From assembly GCA_003255065.1 (NCBI GenBank), contig QAOA01002043.1, positions 1 through 64,000 of the forward strand: a stretch of 64,000 nt of DNA, in the 5' to 3' direction. The translations under genes and the position numbers were made by a program. Source of the DNA: Cercis canadensis. Its lineage: Eukaryota > Streptophyta > Magnoliopsida > Fabales > Fabaceae. Shown here piece by piece: positions 11,754-25,747 of this stretch. Within the stretch, counting starts at the first letter, position 1. The number at the start of each line of letters is the position of its first letter. The notes beneath the pieces were generated by a model that made no database searches, had not been told where the DNA came from, and saw only the letters and a list, made by a program, of their open reading frames with translations.

Positions 11754-13604
11754 ATAGAGAAATGATGTTGGCTGGAATATGATCAACATACCAGTTGGTA
11801 AATTTGAAGCCAAATTTTATAGGACAAGTATAACTAGGGCAAGTACTGCTATTCCACTAGCATGATCTACTCGAGAATAGGGTTCCATAAAGTCCCACAC
11901 AGCACTTGGAATCCCAGTTTTGTTGAAGCCATCTACTGTGATAAACATTCCACAAAAGAATATCAAAAGTGAATATGAAACCTGTTCCAAGAAGAAAAAA
12001 TATCCTAAGAGGTTGTCCAATGTTCAACTGGCAGCAGAATAGATGTAACTGGATTTCAAGTGGGAAGAGAGATAGAAAGAGAGAAAGGAGAGATCGAACT
12101 AATAGGCTTTACCTTCTCTAAGGATGGGCTAGCATCCTTGAAATCAAGAACCACCAGAGCAAGGGCAGCGGTAATTGCAGTGCACGACATATTCAAACCT
12201 AGAAGTAAAGCAACCAACATTCCTAACGTGATAGCGTAAACACAAGACTTCCAGAGTATCCTTTTCCATTTCATGCTTAAATTATCCTTTTGTTCCGAAG
12301 AGTGCACAAATTGTGCATCTCTTGGTTCAATAGTCTTTGAAGGACTATTTTCTTCCCATGTATGGGAAGGCATACCATTTGTTCCCTCCTTTGATGCATT
12401 TGAAGGACTACCTGGGGTCATGTAAATTTCACTTTCACTTTCACTTACACTTGCACGGTTTCTTAGACCCTGAACCCTCCCCATGTTTTCAGGATAGTTC
12501 TGAACATTGACAGATTCTAGACGGGAATTCCATTCTTGAGAATTTAAGGATGTAAAATGAGACATTGTGGCTGGAGAAAACCGATGAGAATTGACAAGGT
12601 GTTCTGCTGTGACTTCCGTAGCTGCATCTTCTTCATCCTTATGAATAGATAATAATCTCCAATACATGGATAGAAGAATTAAAGCATTCACTAAAACTCC
12701 CACAAGCATAGCTGGAAGAATACCAATCAGAAATTCTACAAATGATAATTTACTCTGAACAGCTATAACCAGATTCTGGGGGTTTCCAATTGTAGTTGCT
12801 GCTGATCCAATATTTGCGCTTGAAGCAAGGGCAAGTAGGAAGGGGTGAGGTGGGAGGTTATGCTGCCTTGCAATTTTCAATACAAATTCAGTCAAAACAA
12901 CACAAAGAGGTGTCATTGGTGAAAAGGGCACTTGATACAGCAGAAATCAGACAGATTCGACAAAGCAAGTCCCTTGCTCCTCTACTTTTCCAAGAGAGCA
13001 ACTTCCCTAAATATTTGAATATGTCTGCTCTTTCAAGATAAACACTCACAACCATTGTCCCAAAAAGAAGACCAAGAATTGGGAGATCAATTGCAGCATA
13101 AGCTTGATCAGGAGAAATAACTCGGAATACAACCATAAGCATGGCACCTAGCAGGGACCCTGCAGTTCTCCCGATGGGTAGAAAAGGCACAGCTGGGAAA
13201 ACTGCTAATACCCAGAAAATCACAAAGGCAATTGAACCCAGGACTACTTTTGCAGTAGGAGCCAGTGCCATTTTTGTGGCTAAACAACCCAACAATTAGT
13301 TCCACTTCCAAGCTAAGATTAACAACTCCACCACGGGCAGTGAGCTCGAAAAAGAATACTATGAGAAAGAAAAATACAGAGACAATGAGAGGTGGTTTTT
13401 TGTGTGATTGTGAGTGTACAAGTGATGTGTATTGCAAAAGAAAGAAGATGAAAAGAGATACCCAAATGCTATGAGCTCCCTCTCTGCGTGTGTACTTTCC
13501 AGAAATTCTCTCTGTTTCTCAAGAATATCTCTCTATTTTTCCAATTTTTTTCTTCTTGTATCTAAGAAAACTAAAATGTCCCCCTTTTTTCGTTACGCTT
13601 GGGG

Positions 13605-13613
13605 CTTTTTATA
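13605..13613 (-). promoter_or_regulatory. Candidate TATA box of LSI2-like copy 2
   Basis: TATAAAAAG on the minus strand about 335 bp upstream of the ATG of copy 2. The intervening leader is rich in CT/GA runs, typical of plant 5' UTRs. Copy 1 has no counterpart because homology ends near 1797. Confidence 0.45.
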
Positions 13614-13619
13614 GCCAAA

Positions 13620-16600
13620 TGACTATGACAGAATGGGTAGCTAGTGAATTACATTCTCCATCTTGGCTAATCTCATGGGTGCAAGGTGGTGGAGACCAAT
13701 GCGCAGGAGTGTCCTCAATAGAGCCAAAAAAAATGCAGGTGGAGAGATCGTGGGACGCTCTCCCCTGGTGCTGCAACGGGCGTGTAAAGAAAGAAACTTG
13801 TTTTGTGATTTTTTAATTTTTGTTGTTGTGGGAATTGTAAATAAAAGCTTTAGATACTTGCACATGGATCCGAATTGTGATCAAGTCCTTTAGTGCAAAT
13901 GGGTCAATGTAAGTGGGTCTAGCCCAAGAATGAAAAAGCTTAACCAAACTAAATAAATGACAAAAAAAAAAAAAGATTAAATCAATTGATATAAAAAATA
14001 AAGTCTAATCAAATTAAAGTTTATTTGGATAAAATTGGATAGCAACAATAAGAATTTTTTAATTAGTCAACATTATCTTCTAGGTCTCATTGATATGCAT
14101 TTCTTTTAGATTGTGATTTGGACAGGTGAAATTAGAAAAATAATTATGGCGAAAAGAAAATAGAGAAATAATGCGTGCACACTTAAATGTAAAGATATAA
14201 AGAATATGGATCATATACAAAAAAAAAAAGTTTACGTAGATCTAATATGAACCTAATTAAATTTTGTTGTCGCCCTTTTGGTGTAACCATCTGAATGAGT
14301 GTGTTGTTTGGCATCTTGCCTTTTGTGGCGCCTGCTGCATTTGATTCTTGTCTTAAATAGCAAATGTTTAGAGTGCTTCTATTCTACCCCATTTGGAGTT
14401 CATGAGAGTTTAATGACTTTGAGTATTGTGACCCTTAATGAAAATATCAAAGGACGTGTAATTATTTTTTCAAATTATTCTTAGTCTAAAGTATCTTGTA
14501 TAATATTCAACAATCAATTTATTTTTTATTCTAATTTGTAGGATGTACACTTAGTAAAAAGTAAAAAGAGGGGTAAAAAAACATAAGCTTCCAATTGTAG
14601 ACATTTTGAGTTTCATTTCAGTCTTCACTTCTGAAATCAGCAACTTTGGTTGGATTGAACAGCTGTTTTGTCCAATTATTGTTGGACTTTATGTTTAGGA
14701 GCTTTAAGGCTGCAATTTAGAATAAGCTTCATCAATCATCAGGAATTGACTTTGATATTTAATTAGACTTTTCTTCATTAATTGAGAAGAGATGCCTGGA
14801 ATCTTTATAAATCGTATACGCATACTTTTTTGTCCCTTTCTTGAAATATATTGTATATTTAATTAATGGGTATATGGTGCGTGTTGTATATTTTATGTAC
14901 AGAAAATTGATGAAGAGAACTGTTTAAAGGATGTTTTGGAAGGTTGCATGTGCAGTGTTTGTGAAAATGTCTATAATGTGTCAGAAACATACACAAGTTG
15001 TCATTTTCATATTGGATAGAAAAGTAGAGAGAAGGTTTCATTTGTGTCCGTCCATAAATGCTCAACCATGTCATATTTCTGGGCGGTGTAGCCCTTCTCA
15101 ATTATTGCATTTAAAAGAAGTTACACAGTTTATGGCTGATTGAATCTGTGGATAAGAGACAAGAGAAAGAAGAAGCAACCCAATATTTGTTAGATGTTAT
15201 TGAGTAATATTTAATCTCTTCATATTAGGAAAACAATTCACTTGTCCCTACTGCATATGCTTTTATAGGGCTGTTCATTGGGCTGCCTATACCCAACCAA
15301 ACTATAGGGATTGGGCTAGTTTGATCTAGCTAATTGGTTTGGTTTGGGCCCAAATCGACGATCCTATGTTCAGCTATTGGGTTTGAGAATTGAAACTGTT
15401 GTCAATCCAAATCGAACTACCTGTAATATTTTTTGTTTCATAATACCTATACATTATACGACGTCGTTCCCTTTGCATCTGCGAATTGCGATTTGGCAAA
15501 GGCAAAAAACAAATCTCCTCCCTCTCGAGCTCGACTAGGATTGCCATCGCCTTGGAGGTTGCAATTGAATTAAATCTGGAAGTTGGAAGGTTGGGATTTT
15601 CTCAATTCCTCGGTTGGTTTTCATTAGGACAAAACAAGAATAAAATTCTTGTATTAAAATATTATGCTTTACATCTCACTAGTCACCACCTCCTCTTCCT
15701 CCCTTTACCTTCCTCACCTTATCTCACTGTTTCTCCCCTTAGAACACAACATCCTAACTCTTCAACAATATTATTTTTATACATTTTATTTTACAGAGAT
15801 TCTATGATATCATATGAGTATGTTATATTATACTGACGTGACAAGCATACGTAATTTTTATATTTTATTGGATACAAATATAATTTATCTTATTTTCTCA
15901 AATAAACTTAAAAATAGTTAACTTATACACATGTTATTCACACATTGACTATTATCATGTAGTATGACATACTACATAAATACTAAAAATATCGAAGAAA
16001 CCTCATTTGTTTTATATTTTTATTATACTTATATATTTAGCAACATTTGAATTTGTTAAAATTTATAAGATCCATTTAAAACATTAATATGAGAGTTCAA
16101 AATATCTATACACTTTTTAATGTAGTCCAAAAGTGGGCAAGTGTCCTTTTTAATTGAGAAAGAAAATTAAATAGGAGGAATGACATAAAAAAAAGTAGAC
16201 GATTTTTTTTATTGTTTGGTTGTCATATATATGAGAAGAAAAAGGGAAAAAAATATAAAGCTAAAAAATAAAGAGAAAATTAAAAAGATGCAGCGATTCC
16301 AATTTCTTTTTTTTTTTCTCATAAAATTAATTTTGTAACTTTGAATTGGGAAATTTCAGAAAAAAAGAGAAAAAGGTACGGGTGTAAAAGTCAAATGATA
16401 GTGTATTCTATGCAAAAAGGAAAAAAGCTTTACATTATTGTTCCCTTTCTGGCAGTTGGCTTCTTTTTTTTTTTTTTTTTTTTTTTTGGCTGNTTTTTTT
16501 TTTTTTTTTTCCTGTTGGCTGAAATTTTCTCATCATATATCACTTCAAAGGTTTTTTTTTCTCCATAATTTATTAGAACCCATGTGTTTATTGTCACCTA

Positions 16601-17968
16601 AAACTTATTCCAATGAAGAATAAAGGTTGATGCCGTGGCATCCTTCACATCCTTAAGGCTCGTCCTCACCTCCCTTCCCTCAATTCGAACCAGCAGCTGG
16701 ACTATCCAGCTTACTCCTACCTACTAATTTTCACATACCAATTTTCCATCATCCCAAGCAAATTCAGTAATTGGTGATATCACCATACGGCTCAGATTAT
16801 ATCATCTAAAGTCTCAACTAATGCAAGATAGTGGGATAAAATACTGCGTAATAAACAATTTCTCGACAATGATTAAGTAGTTGAATATTCCTTTACCGTT
16901 GGCATAAGGGCTATTCACACAACCTATTGTAGATTGTAGATAAGGTCACGTGAAAGGTTAATGAATCATAGAGTGCTTGAATGGAACAGGAACCTAACTT
17001 GGTAAAGGTAAAAGGTTGAGTGATGAAAGCGAAACATTTTGTGGTGCAATGGTGGGGAATAGTTATTGGTGAGACAAAAAGACAGAAGAAACAACTCAGA
17101 CTTGCCTGAGAATGGCCAACATAGTGTATTAATCTCTTCCAAGGGTCCCCGCATGACAAGCGTACGCTTCTGCCACATGAATCACTTTTTAATTTTCCTT
17201 TTCTTTGGGTTACAGTTACGGGCAAGCAGAGAAATCAATTCGAACCAACCAGACCAGCAAATGATGAGCCACAACAAAACTTGGCTGCAGCCTTTCAGTA
17301 GCACATTCATACCACCGGGACCATGCCTCAGTTAGAGGCAGATGGATACCATACCAGATTGTGCTACTGCTGCTGCTGCTGCTGCAGTAAGGGGTACAAA
17401 TATAGGGTAAGCACATAAAAACTTTATAAAAGCACTGCCTGTATGGGGAACCCACCTATAAAAGCATTACCTGTATTTTTGCGGGAACCCCACCAATAAG
17501 CATTGCAGGGGATACAATACATTTAGGGAAGGGACTTAACTATCCAATATGCAGTGCAGCTTCTCCATAATCCAAATGAAAAAAGAAAATATATATATAT
17601 CTTCATTATTGCACATGAAATGATACAATAATTCACAACACGAAATACCTGTACTTTCCTATTTCTGTATACTTGAAAGGATGAATTGCCAAAAGTAATG
17701 TTCTATCAGAACTTAGAACCCATTCTACTAGTGCCTACCAACTACTTTTTCCCCTTGCATTCTACATTTGGGTCCTAACGGATTGTGACAACGGCTATCT
17801 CACCTGTGTAACCTATCCATCCACCATCATTTCCTCAAAGGCATGCTGAAATGCATTTGTAACAGTGTCATCTTCATATTTGCGTTTAGTATACTAATGA
17901 TTCAGCAGTGATAACTCATTCTGCAGTCAAGCCATACAGGTTAAGTCATGTTGCAAAATACTATGTTC
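13620..17968. other. Intergenic region without a recognised gene
   Basis: No conserved protein is seen on either strand. Notable items: an interrupted T-tract with a single N at 16493, and a CTG/CAG trinucleotide run near 17365-17387. The last several hundred bases before 17969 probably include the 3' UTR of the minus-strand At5g52430-like gene. A hAT-like fragment may start near 15270 (TAGGGCTGTTCATTGGG), but its other end was not found. Confidence 0.5.
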
Positions 17969-20606
17969 TCAGCGGATTTCTGGCTGAAGCATTGGAAAGA
18001 AAGCCCAACTGTTGCCTGATCTAGCTTCCTTCCCAACAACCTTGTTGTTAGCCCACCACTCAGAGCCATTAGCAGGATTATCAGAAACATCGCCTTTTGT
18101 GTTGTCAAAATTGAATTCTTTGGAAGAAGCAACAGAATGTTGCTTCTGACAGCAGTGCTCCTCTTCTTCTCCAGGAGGATTATTAGGCAAGTCATTTGAA
18201 GTTTTCCCCAAACACAAATCACAACAATCATTGGTGTCTTTTTGTATCCTTTCTCTATCAACAGGGCCTTCTGCCAATCTATCCTGTGAAGAACCTGACA
18301 TGTTTCGAAGCGATACTCCTGACTTATTTGCAAGACAGCGTGCAACATCTTCCCCTGTTAATTCAAATGAGACTCTGTGATCAACTAATTGTACATTGGT
18401 TTGGCATCCATCCTCTGAATTGGCAAGGGATGCTACCTCAGAAATCTGGTTTTCCACAAAGATGCAGTCTCTAGTGGTTGAGCCCACACCATCAGGCGTT
18501 AAACACCCAGAACCCAACCTTGAATCCTGCCCCAGACCATCAGGTGTCAGACACCCAGAACCCATCCGCGAAGCTACCCCAACACCATCTGGGGTCAAAG
18601 ATCCAGAACCTAGTCTTGACCCTTGCCCTGCACCATCCGGTGTTAAGGATCCGGATCCTAGCCTTGAATTCCATTTACGGGTGGAAAAGTGTTCAAAGCC
18701 CAACACTTTTGGTGTTTCCCCTTTACGGAATTCAAGAATAGGGCGCCTATCAGGGAAAGGGGTAGAGGTGCCAGAAGTTGAAATGGCTGATCCTGGTGAT
18801 ATGATCTGGGCACCTGGACTTCCTGGGTATTGCTGATAAGGTTGAAATTCATAATTGGAAAATGCAAACTTCTGATTTGCTCCGCCATTTTTACGGGCCC
18901 GGTCTAGTGAAGATGCCAACAATTGAGCAAATGGCACCTCAGGGGATGATGGTGTTGTCAGTTGCACAGATTCAGGTGGGGGTGTAAAAGGAGCAGTAGA
19001 TGGTTCAGTAGTGAAGGTAGAAAATACTGGTGGTGAAACTAACTGGGTTTCATAGGCATAAGGACCTATGGCAAAAATGGATGCAGGTCCACCAGGAGAG
19101 TAAGCATTAATAGAAAGAGATGTGAGTGACAGTAACCCAGCTGGTGATTGAGTAGCAGATGGTGGATCAGATTGGAGAAAAGATGCAGGAGAAGAGGGAG
19201 GGGCAATGAATGGCATTACAATGGTAGTTGAAGAGACTGATTCTGCAGTTGCAGTGGGGCCTGGTGGTGCAACAGGCTCAGGAACAAGGACAGCATGGCC
19301 AATTCGCTTGCTGCTTTTATGAGATCCAAAACACCAATAAAGGCTCCAGCAGCTTCCCCAGCGTTTTTTCTGCAGTTAATAAGAAACAATTCTAAATCAC
19401 AAGTTGGAATTGAATCTAAACATGCTTCATCTGTCACTAGAATGTTTTAATTTTTTGCACATAGAGAACAATGCTAAAATACAGTTTATTCTCCTTCAAC
19501 ATTGATTTTCCCCCACAAAATCTTCTTGGTTTCAATTTTGTTCTTAAACTTCCCATTTTAACACTACATTTTGTTCTTAGCTAAACAATCCTTATATGGG
19601 AGAAATGTAAAGCCCGTGAAATAAGAATCAAATGAAAACTGTCAATTTGCTTATACATAACAAAATAGTACAAAATTTCTCCAAATTAAGCATCAATTAT
19701 TTTGAGCAATTCCTTGATTAGACATATAGCTAATACTCAGTTTGAAGTGAAACGCATCACTTTGATGAGAATCAGTAATTTAACAGCTTATGCTTAAAAT
19801 ATAGGCTCTAAGAAGAACCATTTCATCATTTATATTAACAGTAGTATAACGAAGAAAAATGAATTAAAGTTTTAAATAAGTTAAAATTTGTCCCAATGTT
19901 TCAGGATGAAAGAGTATTCTAACCAAAAGAAATAGTACACAAATAAGGAACAACTATCAGAATTTAGCCCCCAGAATAAGAATACTTGAGGTTTTTCTGC
20001 TAGCTAATGGTACCCTCTAGAATATCCTCCACAATGGATATTAGATACAAAAAGGAAAGAATAGCACCCACAAAGTATGCGTCAAACAGAAAATAACAAT
20101 CACAATATCAGCCAATGGCATTGATGCAGCCATTCAACACAAACGATGTTGATTAAACATACACTGTCAGCAGGGTTCAGAAGTCTTAAAAGTACTAATT
20201 TCAAACATAATTCTCTTACTCCTATTAAATGATATGTTTCCCAAATGTAAGTATCAGAGACTCACAAAAGGAACCCAGCCATAAAGACTGAGCGAACTAT
20301 TCAAGGACAGAGCTAATGGATTATGCAACAAGGATCTGCTACATAAATGGATTGCAGTTTGTTAGACAGGGGGCAGAGTAGGAGGTAAGAATGGTCACAA
20401 TCGACTCCATTAAGCCAAAAATCGCAGGCGAGGAAGTTCATCGAAGCATTATATTTCTATCAAATTGGCATGTCAAGTTTTGATTGTTTCATATTCTATG
20501 CACTGCCAGTAAGTTATGGCTAGAACACCAGTAAGCCCACTTGCGGATTGAAAGGTCTGGGAGTCAAATCCCCTAGGTCATATAGTGCGTGTAGGTGTGC
20601 AAGTGC

Positions 20607-20638
<32 letters not shown>

Positions 20639-21356
20639 GGGAAGAACTCCACTATTTAACTGAATTGACTCTCTGAGAGACAGTAAGAAAGGTGAATCAA
20701 TCTGAGCACAGGATGCAGAAAACATAAACATTTGAAGTTTGCTCATCTAAGAATTTCGGTCCTTTACTTCCATTTCAATCCTAGTATATGATTATGCAGA
20801 GCAGCTCAGAATTTCAATTATCCAGGATACACAAGGCTAGTAGAATAAAGCCCTGCTCATGTTCATTGGAGAACTGAGATGCTAGACAATCAGCTTCAAA
20901 GTGAAATCAATTTTCCAGATTCATAAGTAGATTAGCAGAAAGGCACAAGATCCAAAATTCCATTTCCTTCTTTTCCACTTTTTGACAACCAGTGTGAAAA
21001 TGCAAAAAAGTGATTAAAAATTTTCAACGTCACCACTCGGGTCAATTAAGAATACACCTTCATCGTTCAGAAAAAGGGGAAAAAAAAAAACATTAAACAC
21101 AAAACCCAAGATCCCATTTTCTCTCCCTTGCACGCTGTTTCTCAGTTACAAGCAGAACATCAAAAAGCGAAACCAACAACAGAAAATAGAAATAGCTTTA
21201 TACACAAACAATCACATAAGCAGCATATGAATTTCTATATAAGTAGAAAGAGATAAAACATACTGGGACGGTGGTAGGTTGGACTCTGGACTCAGCGGAG
21301 ACGATGGCGGTGGCTGCAGCATTCACAGTCTCTACGCTGTTGTTAAGGCTTCCCAT
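17969..21356 (-). CDS. Proline/serine-rich protein of the At5g52430/At1g76660 family
   Basis: A plant-specific family often labelled hydroxyproline-rich glycoprotein; the biochemical role is unknown. Exon 1 21356-21264 encodes MGSLNNSVETVNAAATAIVS to QPTTVP (31 codons, phase 0, donor GTATG). A 1,894-bp intron follows, then exon 2 19369-17969, opening KKRWGSCWSLYWCFGSHKSS and ending FFPMLQPEIR-stop; total 497 aa. Conserved blocks are PFIAPPSSPASFLQSDPP, SINAYSPGGPASIFAIGPYA, FTTEPSTAPFTPPPES and SSPEVPFAQLLASSLDRA. Around residues 265-328 four 16-residue tandem repeats of the SRLGSGSLTPDG type are followed by a conserved NQISEVASLAN and VSFELTGEDVARCL. There is no signal peptide, so the 'glycoprotein' label is doubtful. 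Arabidopsis At5g52430 sits next to HCF106, as here. Confidence 0.9.
18478..18672 (-). repeat. In-frame 48-bp tandem repeat, four copies
   Basis: Four copies of a 16-codon unit coding for S-R-L/M-G-S-G-S/C-L-T-P-D-G followed by four variable residues, within the At5g52430-like gene. Related proteins carry similar repeats in varying number. The repeats create spurious long ORFs on the opposite strand. Confidence 0.8.
20522..20640 (+). mobile_element. Possible tRNA-derived SINE with GA tail, in an intron
   Basis: A box-B-like motif (GGGAGTCAAATCCCC, about 20559-20573) is followed by GT-rich sequence and a (GA)n run, a layout seen in plant SINEs. Box A is not convincing and no target duplication was established. 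It lies in the large intron of the At5g52430-like gene. Confidence 0.3.
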
Positions 21357-21539
21357 CTTTGATTTTGATGGAGAAACCTTTATTCTTGATAGATGGAGCT
21401 TTCTCCGGCGACGTTATGGATTTTCCGGTTTCCGGAGACGAAGAACTGAGGGGAAAGTATTGATTTTGCGGCGAGATTCAATCATGGAGTTGGAATTCGA
21501 TCTGAGAAATGACAATCAGAGAGAATAGAAGAAGGGGTG

Positions 21540-24500
21540 AGCATGTCTACATGGAGTAATAAATTATATGGCTTATGTTATACATCATTCTCTTTCTTTC
21601 TCTCTCTCTCACTCTCAGTATCTATGTGTCCCGGTTCAGCTCCCCTCCAGTCTATATCCTCCGGTTACCTCCATTTTTGCGCCAAACTATAGCCACGTCA
21701 TCTGAAACGATAATTGGGACCCACCTTATTTTTGAATAAAATAATTACACTACTCTCTAATAAGCAAATACGCTTATACGCACAATAATACTAATTTTAT
21801 TTTTCTTTATAAACTTACGTAGCACTAACTGTATGATTGTGGATATTTATGAATCTATAAGTAATGTATCATTGTTCATATATGAAGTTTTCAATGTTTG
21901 AATTTTTTTTTTTTTTAAATTATGAAAGATTTTAACATCTTGTAACCTTGAAGAAAATTAGAAGTAGAATTTGTAAGATGTTTTTGTTGGTGTCTTTTTT
22001 TTTTTTTTTTAGTTTATTTGAGGATATATAATAGGGATAGGAAGTAATTTATCTCTTTTTATATAAAATGTTTAAAATAAAATATTTAGTGGTTAATTAT
22101 TGATGTATCTTTTTAAATACCGTATTTTTTGTTGTACAAAATTGTAAGATGTGATAATATAAAAATAACAAGACAAAAGAGTTAGGTGATAAAACTCTGA
22201 TTTTTTTTTTTTTGATTAAGATGTAAGGTATTTATCGATTTGAGTTTTACTTTTTGCTCTTTTCTTAGGTTAAATGACAAAAAAAAATTATTGTTTTATA
22301 AAGAAATTAAGTAAATGAAGTAGTTTGAATTTTTTTTTTATCGATTTGTGATAATTTTGATTAAATTAATCAGGGGGTTGGAGATAAATTGTGTGATGCT
22401 ACTTTAAAAGTATTATATTTGGTTAAGTTCTACTACATTGAAATAGCAAAATTCACTATCATTTCACAAATGCATTTTTGAGAAGGTCTTGCTACTTTGT
22501 AAATAACGGGATTTCAAGTAACACACTACAACAAAATAGCGGATTTATTTTAAAATAACAAGAATATTTGAAAAAGAAAGGATCCTGCTATTTTGAAAAT
22601 ATTTAAACTCTTTGAATCACATTAAATCAAAGTGGTAGGACTCAATGAAACCTGCTATTATTAAAGTGGTGGGGCACTTTTATCTTTTTCTTGTTGGTAT
22701 GCATATTAACAAACTTGACATGATGTTGAGTCCCGCTATTTCAATGTAGCAAGACTCAACTAAAATTATTATTTCCTTTGTAGCATATATTTATTTGTTC
22801 GCATGTCTATAATTAATTTAATCAAAACTACTCAATTTCAATAATAAATTTTTAAACTATCCAATTTTTGTAAATACTTTGTCATCATGTATTTTTTAAG
22901 TCAATTTACCTTTTCTTAACTTCATACAAGTTCACTTGAATTTAATTTTAATCTTATGAACTCTATAACAAATTTAATACTCGCGTATAATTTGAAACAA
23001 AATTCAAGAACTTCAGATATCAAATAATGAATCTCTTAAACAAAGAGAACAGCTTTGTAGCTCAATGATTTTTTTTGACAAAGTTTTAGATTTAAATCAT
23101 TATATACTAAAATTGAACTATTATTCATCTATGTTTAATGTGTAAAATTTCATTATTCATATTGTTGATATAATTATTATGTGAAGGAACTCAATAAATT
23201 TGTGAAGCTAAATAGCAAGGCTGATATGATTAATTTACGTTTTGTTTAAGTCACTTTTAAAGTAAAGCTTCACGTGGTTTAGTATTTTACCGGATTAAAT
23301 TAAATGTTAGTTGCGATTAAAGAAAACCGCAGCCGCGTTGCCCCATATTCTCAGCGTTAATTATTATATATGCTTTTTCATGTTACAAAGATTTCTTAAT
23401 AATTAAGATCTAACTAGTTCAGGCAAAGATAAAATAATGATGACAGCGCTGGTTGTAACTGTCATGACTAACTGACACAACTGCCCTTGCCCTTAACTGG
23501 AAATCTCCTTTCGTGCCACGCAGTTAAAAAGGTTGGAAATGATATGGCCATTAAAGACTTTTTGCGTTGTGGCAGTGTGATACTGATATGAATGGAAGGG
23601 ATGGTGTGAGATACTCGTGAATCGCTATTGGTTGTTGCTGTTATAATGCTGCTTTTGCAGCCTTCACGTGACCCTCATGATGCTAACTCTGTGGTGTGGC
23701 CCATTTGGTAATTGTAGACATTCCTTATTAAAAAGATCTGAACCCTCGATGGATCGACTTTTTCTCAGAAATTGACCATCCTCAGTCGTTGATCTCATGG
23801 TTGCACGGATCTACTCACTCATGACCCGTATCCAGTCATATCATTTCAATCATGGTCCTTAAATATGAGTCGTCCATTATATTAAAGTTCATCTGAACCA
23901 TTAAAACATATTAACATTTAATGGTTGAGATGAACTTTAATAAAACGTATGACTCAGATCTGAATAACATGACTTAAGTGATATGACTGAATTCAAATCC
24001 ACTCAAAATAAGTGAAATGATTACAAAGATTTTGAGGAAATTATTGTTCAGAAATTTAAATAAAAGAAATTTTAGGTAAACATATTATTTTATTTTTGTC
24101 ACAATTTGTATTTTATAATTAACATTTATTTATAATCTTTATAATTTGATACGATCAATAATCATTTTATTTTTAAGTGTCTCAAAACATCAAATGTGAG
24201 ATAAACAACATTACCTTAAACAAGCTTTTACTTACTATTCAAAGTCATAATTAATAGAAATTCAATAAATTCCCGATTTCAAGGGAAAAATATATATTTT
24301 TGAAGTAAAAAAGGGAGGCTAGTAGCTTATGTCACGACATTGAACACTGCAAGAAGAGGCACTTGGGGACAAAATTCATATTTACATTCACAAAAAATTT
24401 ATGCGAAGATTATGAAGAATTTCTCAAATAAATTTTGAATATTGCTTTGTGATGATGCTAGAATTCTCCACAATGCTCATTGCCATTAAGTTTTAGATCT

Positions 24501-25249
24501 ACATCCATCAAATACTAAGAAACTAGCATGTCTTGATTTTAAAATAAGGTAGTTTTTTTTTCATTCTAATTTTTTTTATTCAAAAAAAGACTAAATAACC
24601 ATCTATCAGAGTTAGATTTTATTTTATAATTTAATTGTTCCTCTCAATATCTAAACTATGTCACGAAACAACTCTTATCTATACTTTTATACTATATATC
24701 CTAAAACACAAATTTTTTTTATGTGAATATCCTAATAGATTATTCACTTATATAAACTATATATAGTTAGTTAATTAGTAAAATAAAATCTTAAGATATT
24801 ACTATTTTTTGGGTGATTCTATCATATAAGAGAAGTATGTACTACTTATTTAACGTGATAATATAATAATCTTTAATATAAAAAATAATTAATTTCTATT
24901 ATTAAAAAATAAACAATTAAAATTAAATACTTATGCATTAATAATAATTAATACTATCATATTTAAAAAAATATCATATATCACCATGAAAAAAGTTCTT
25001 ATTTTTTATATGAATTGGCTTTTTTTCCTTTTTGATTGAGATGATAATGTGCTGTTTGACGTTATGTTCCATAGAAAAATACGATGGAAAAGATCACATA
25101 CTTCATATAAAAAGTAACTTTGGTTTTTTTTTTTTATTTTTCTTAAAAAGAAAAAGAGAAGCTATTTTATTAGTTGCCCTTTCTCCAAAGCAAACTTTAT
25201 TGTCAAAGTTGTGCACGTGTGGGGAATCCACTTGCATTTTGGTGCTTGG

Positions 25250-25281
<32 letters not shown>

Positions 25282-25715
25282 AGTGTGAGATAGTGACAGT
25301 CCCTTAAAGCTTCCCTCTATTTTAAACTTGCACTTGCACTTGCACTTGCACTTGCACGAGTGGCTCTCTCTTTTTCATTATCCTCTTTCACTTTCCCCAC
25401 TCATAACCTTTTTATCTTTGGCCTAAAATTCATTCACATAAAAAGCTACTTTTATTCACTTGAATCCACTTTCTAACCCTTGTACATATTTCTTAACTTT
25501 TTTTATAACCTAATCATCAACTGCTTCTACACTATAATTAAACCTATATATGCTCATTCGTGGATGTGGATTATTAATAGTTCAATAAAAACAAGAAAAA
25601 ATAATTGAAATAATTATTTTACATCAAAGTTAGTGTGGAATTATTTATTTATTTATTTATTATTTTGTTTAAGTAGGCCTCATATCATATGGGTACTTAT
25701 AGACGCGACATAACT

Positions 25716-25747
<32 letters not shown>

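Larger units (their letters stand above)
9878..13271 (-). pseudogene. LSI2/ArsB-type metalloid transporter, copy 2, pseudogene
   Basis: Same three-exon gene as copy 1, complete at both ends: exon 1 13271-12113, exon 2 11981-11792, exon 3 10140-9878, with a natural end of IGLTLIK-stop. Two lesions break it. One extra A within 12901-12910 (CACAAAGAGG here, CACAAGAGG in copy 1) shifts the frame after FTNDTS. A TCA-to-TAA change at 11819-11817 stops exon 2 after VILVL. Exon 1 also differs by small in-frame changes in the hydrophilic loop. Unlike copy 1 it keeps a plausible leader and TATA box (13605-13613). Intron 2 is 1,651 bp and holds about 1.57 kb absent from copy 1. Exon 3 encodes the conserved [21 protein letters not shown] region, showing what copy 1 should contain beyond the window. 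A sequencing error could explain one lesion but hardly both. Confidence 0.85.

Noticed and set aside
18396-18836. 146-residue plus-strand ORF with repeats
   Set aside because: It is the complementary reading of the SLTPDG repeat region of the At5g52430-like gene.
25255-25281. GT-rich run considered as a CRISPR-like or minisatellite array
   Set aside because: It is a simple dinucleotide microsatellite. No CRISPR array exists anywhere in the window, as expected for a plant.
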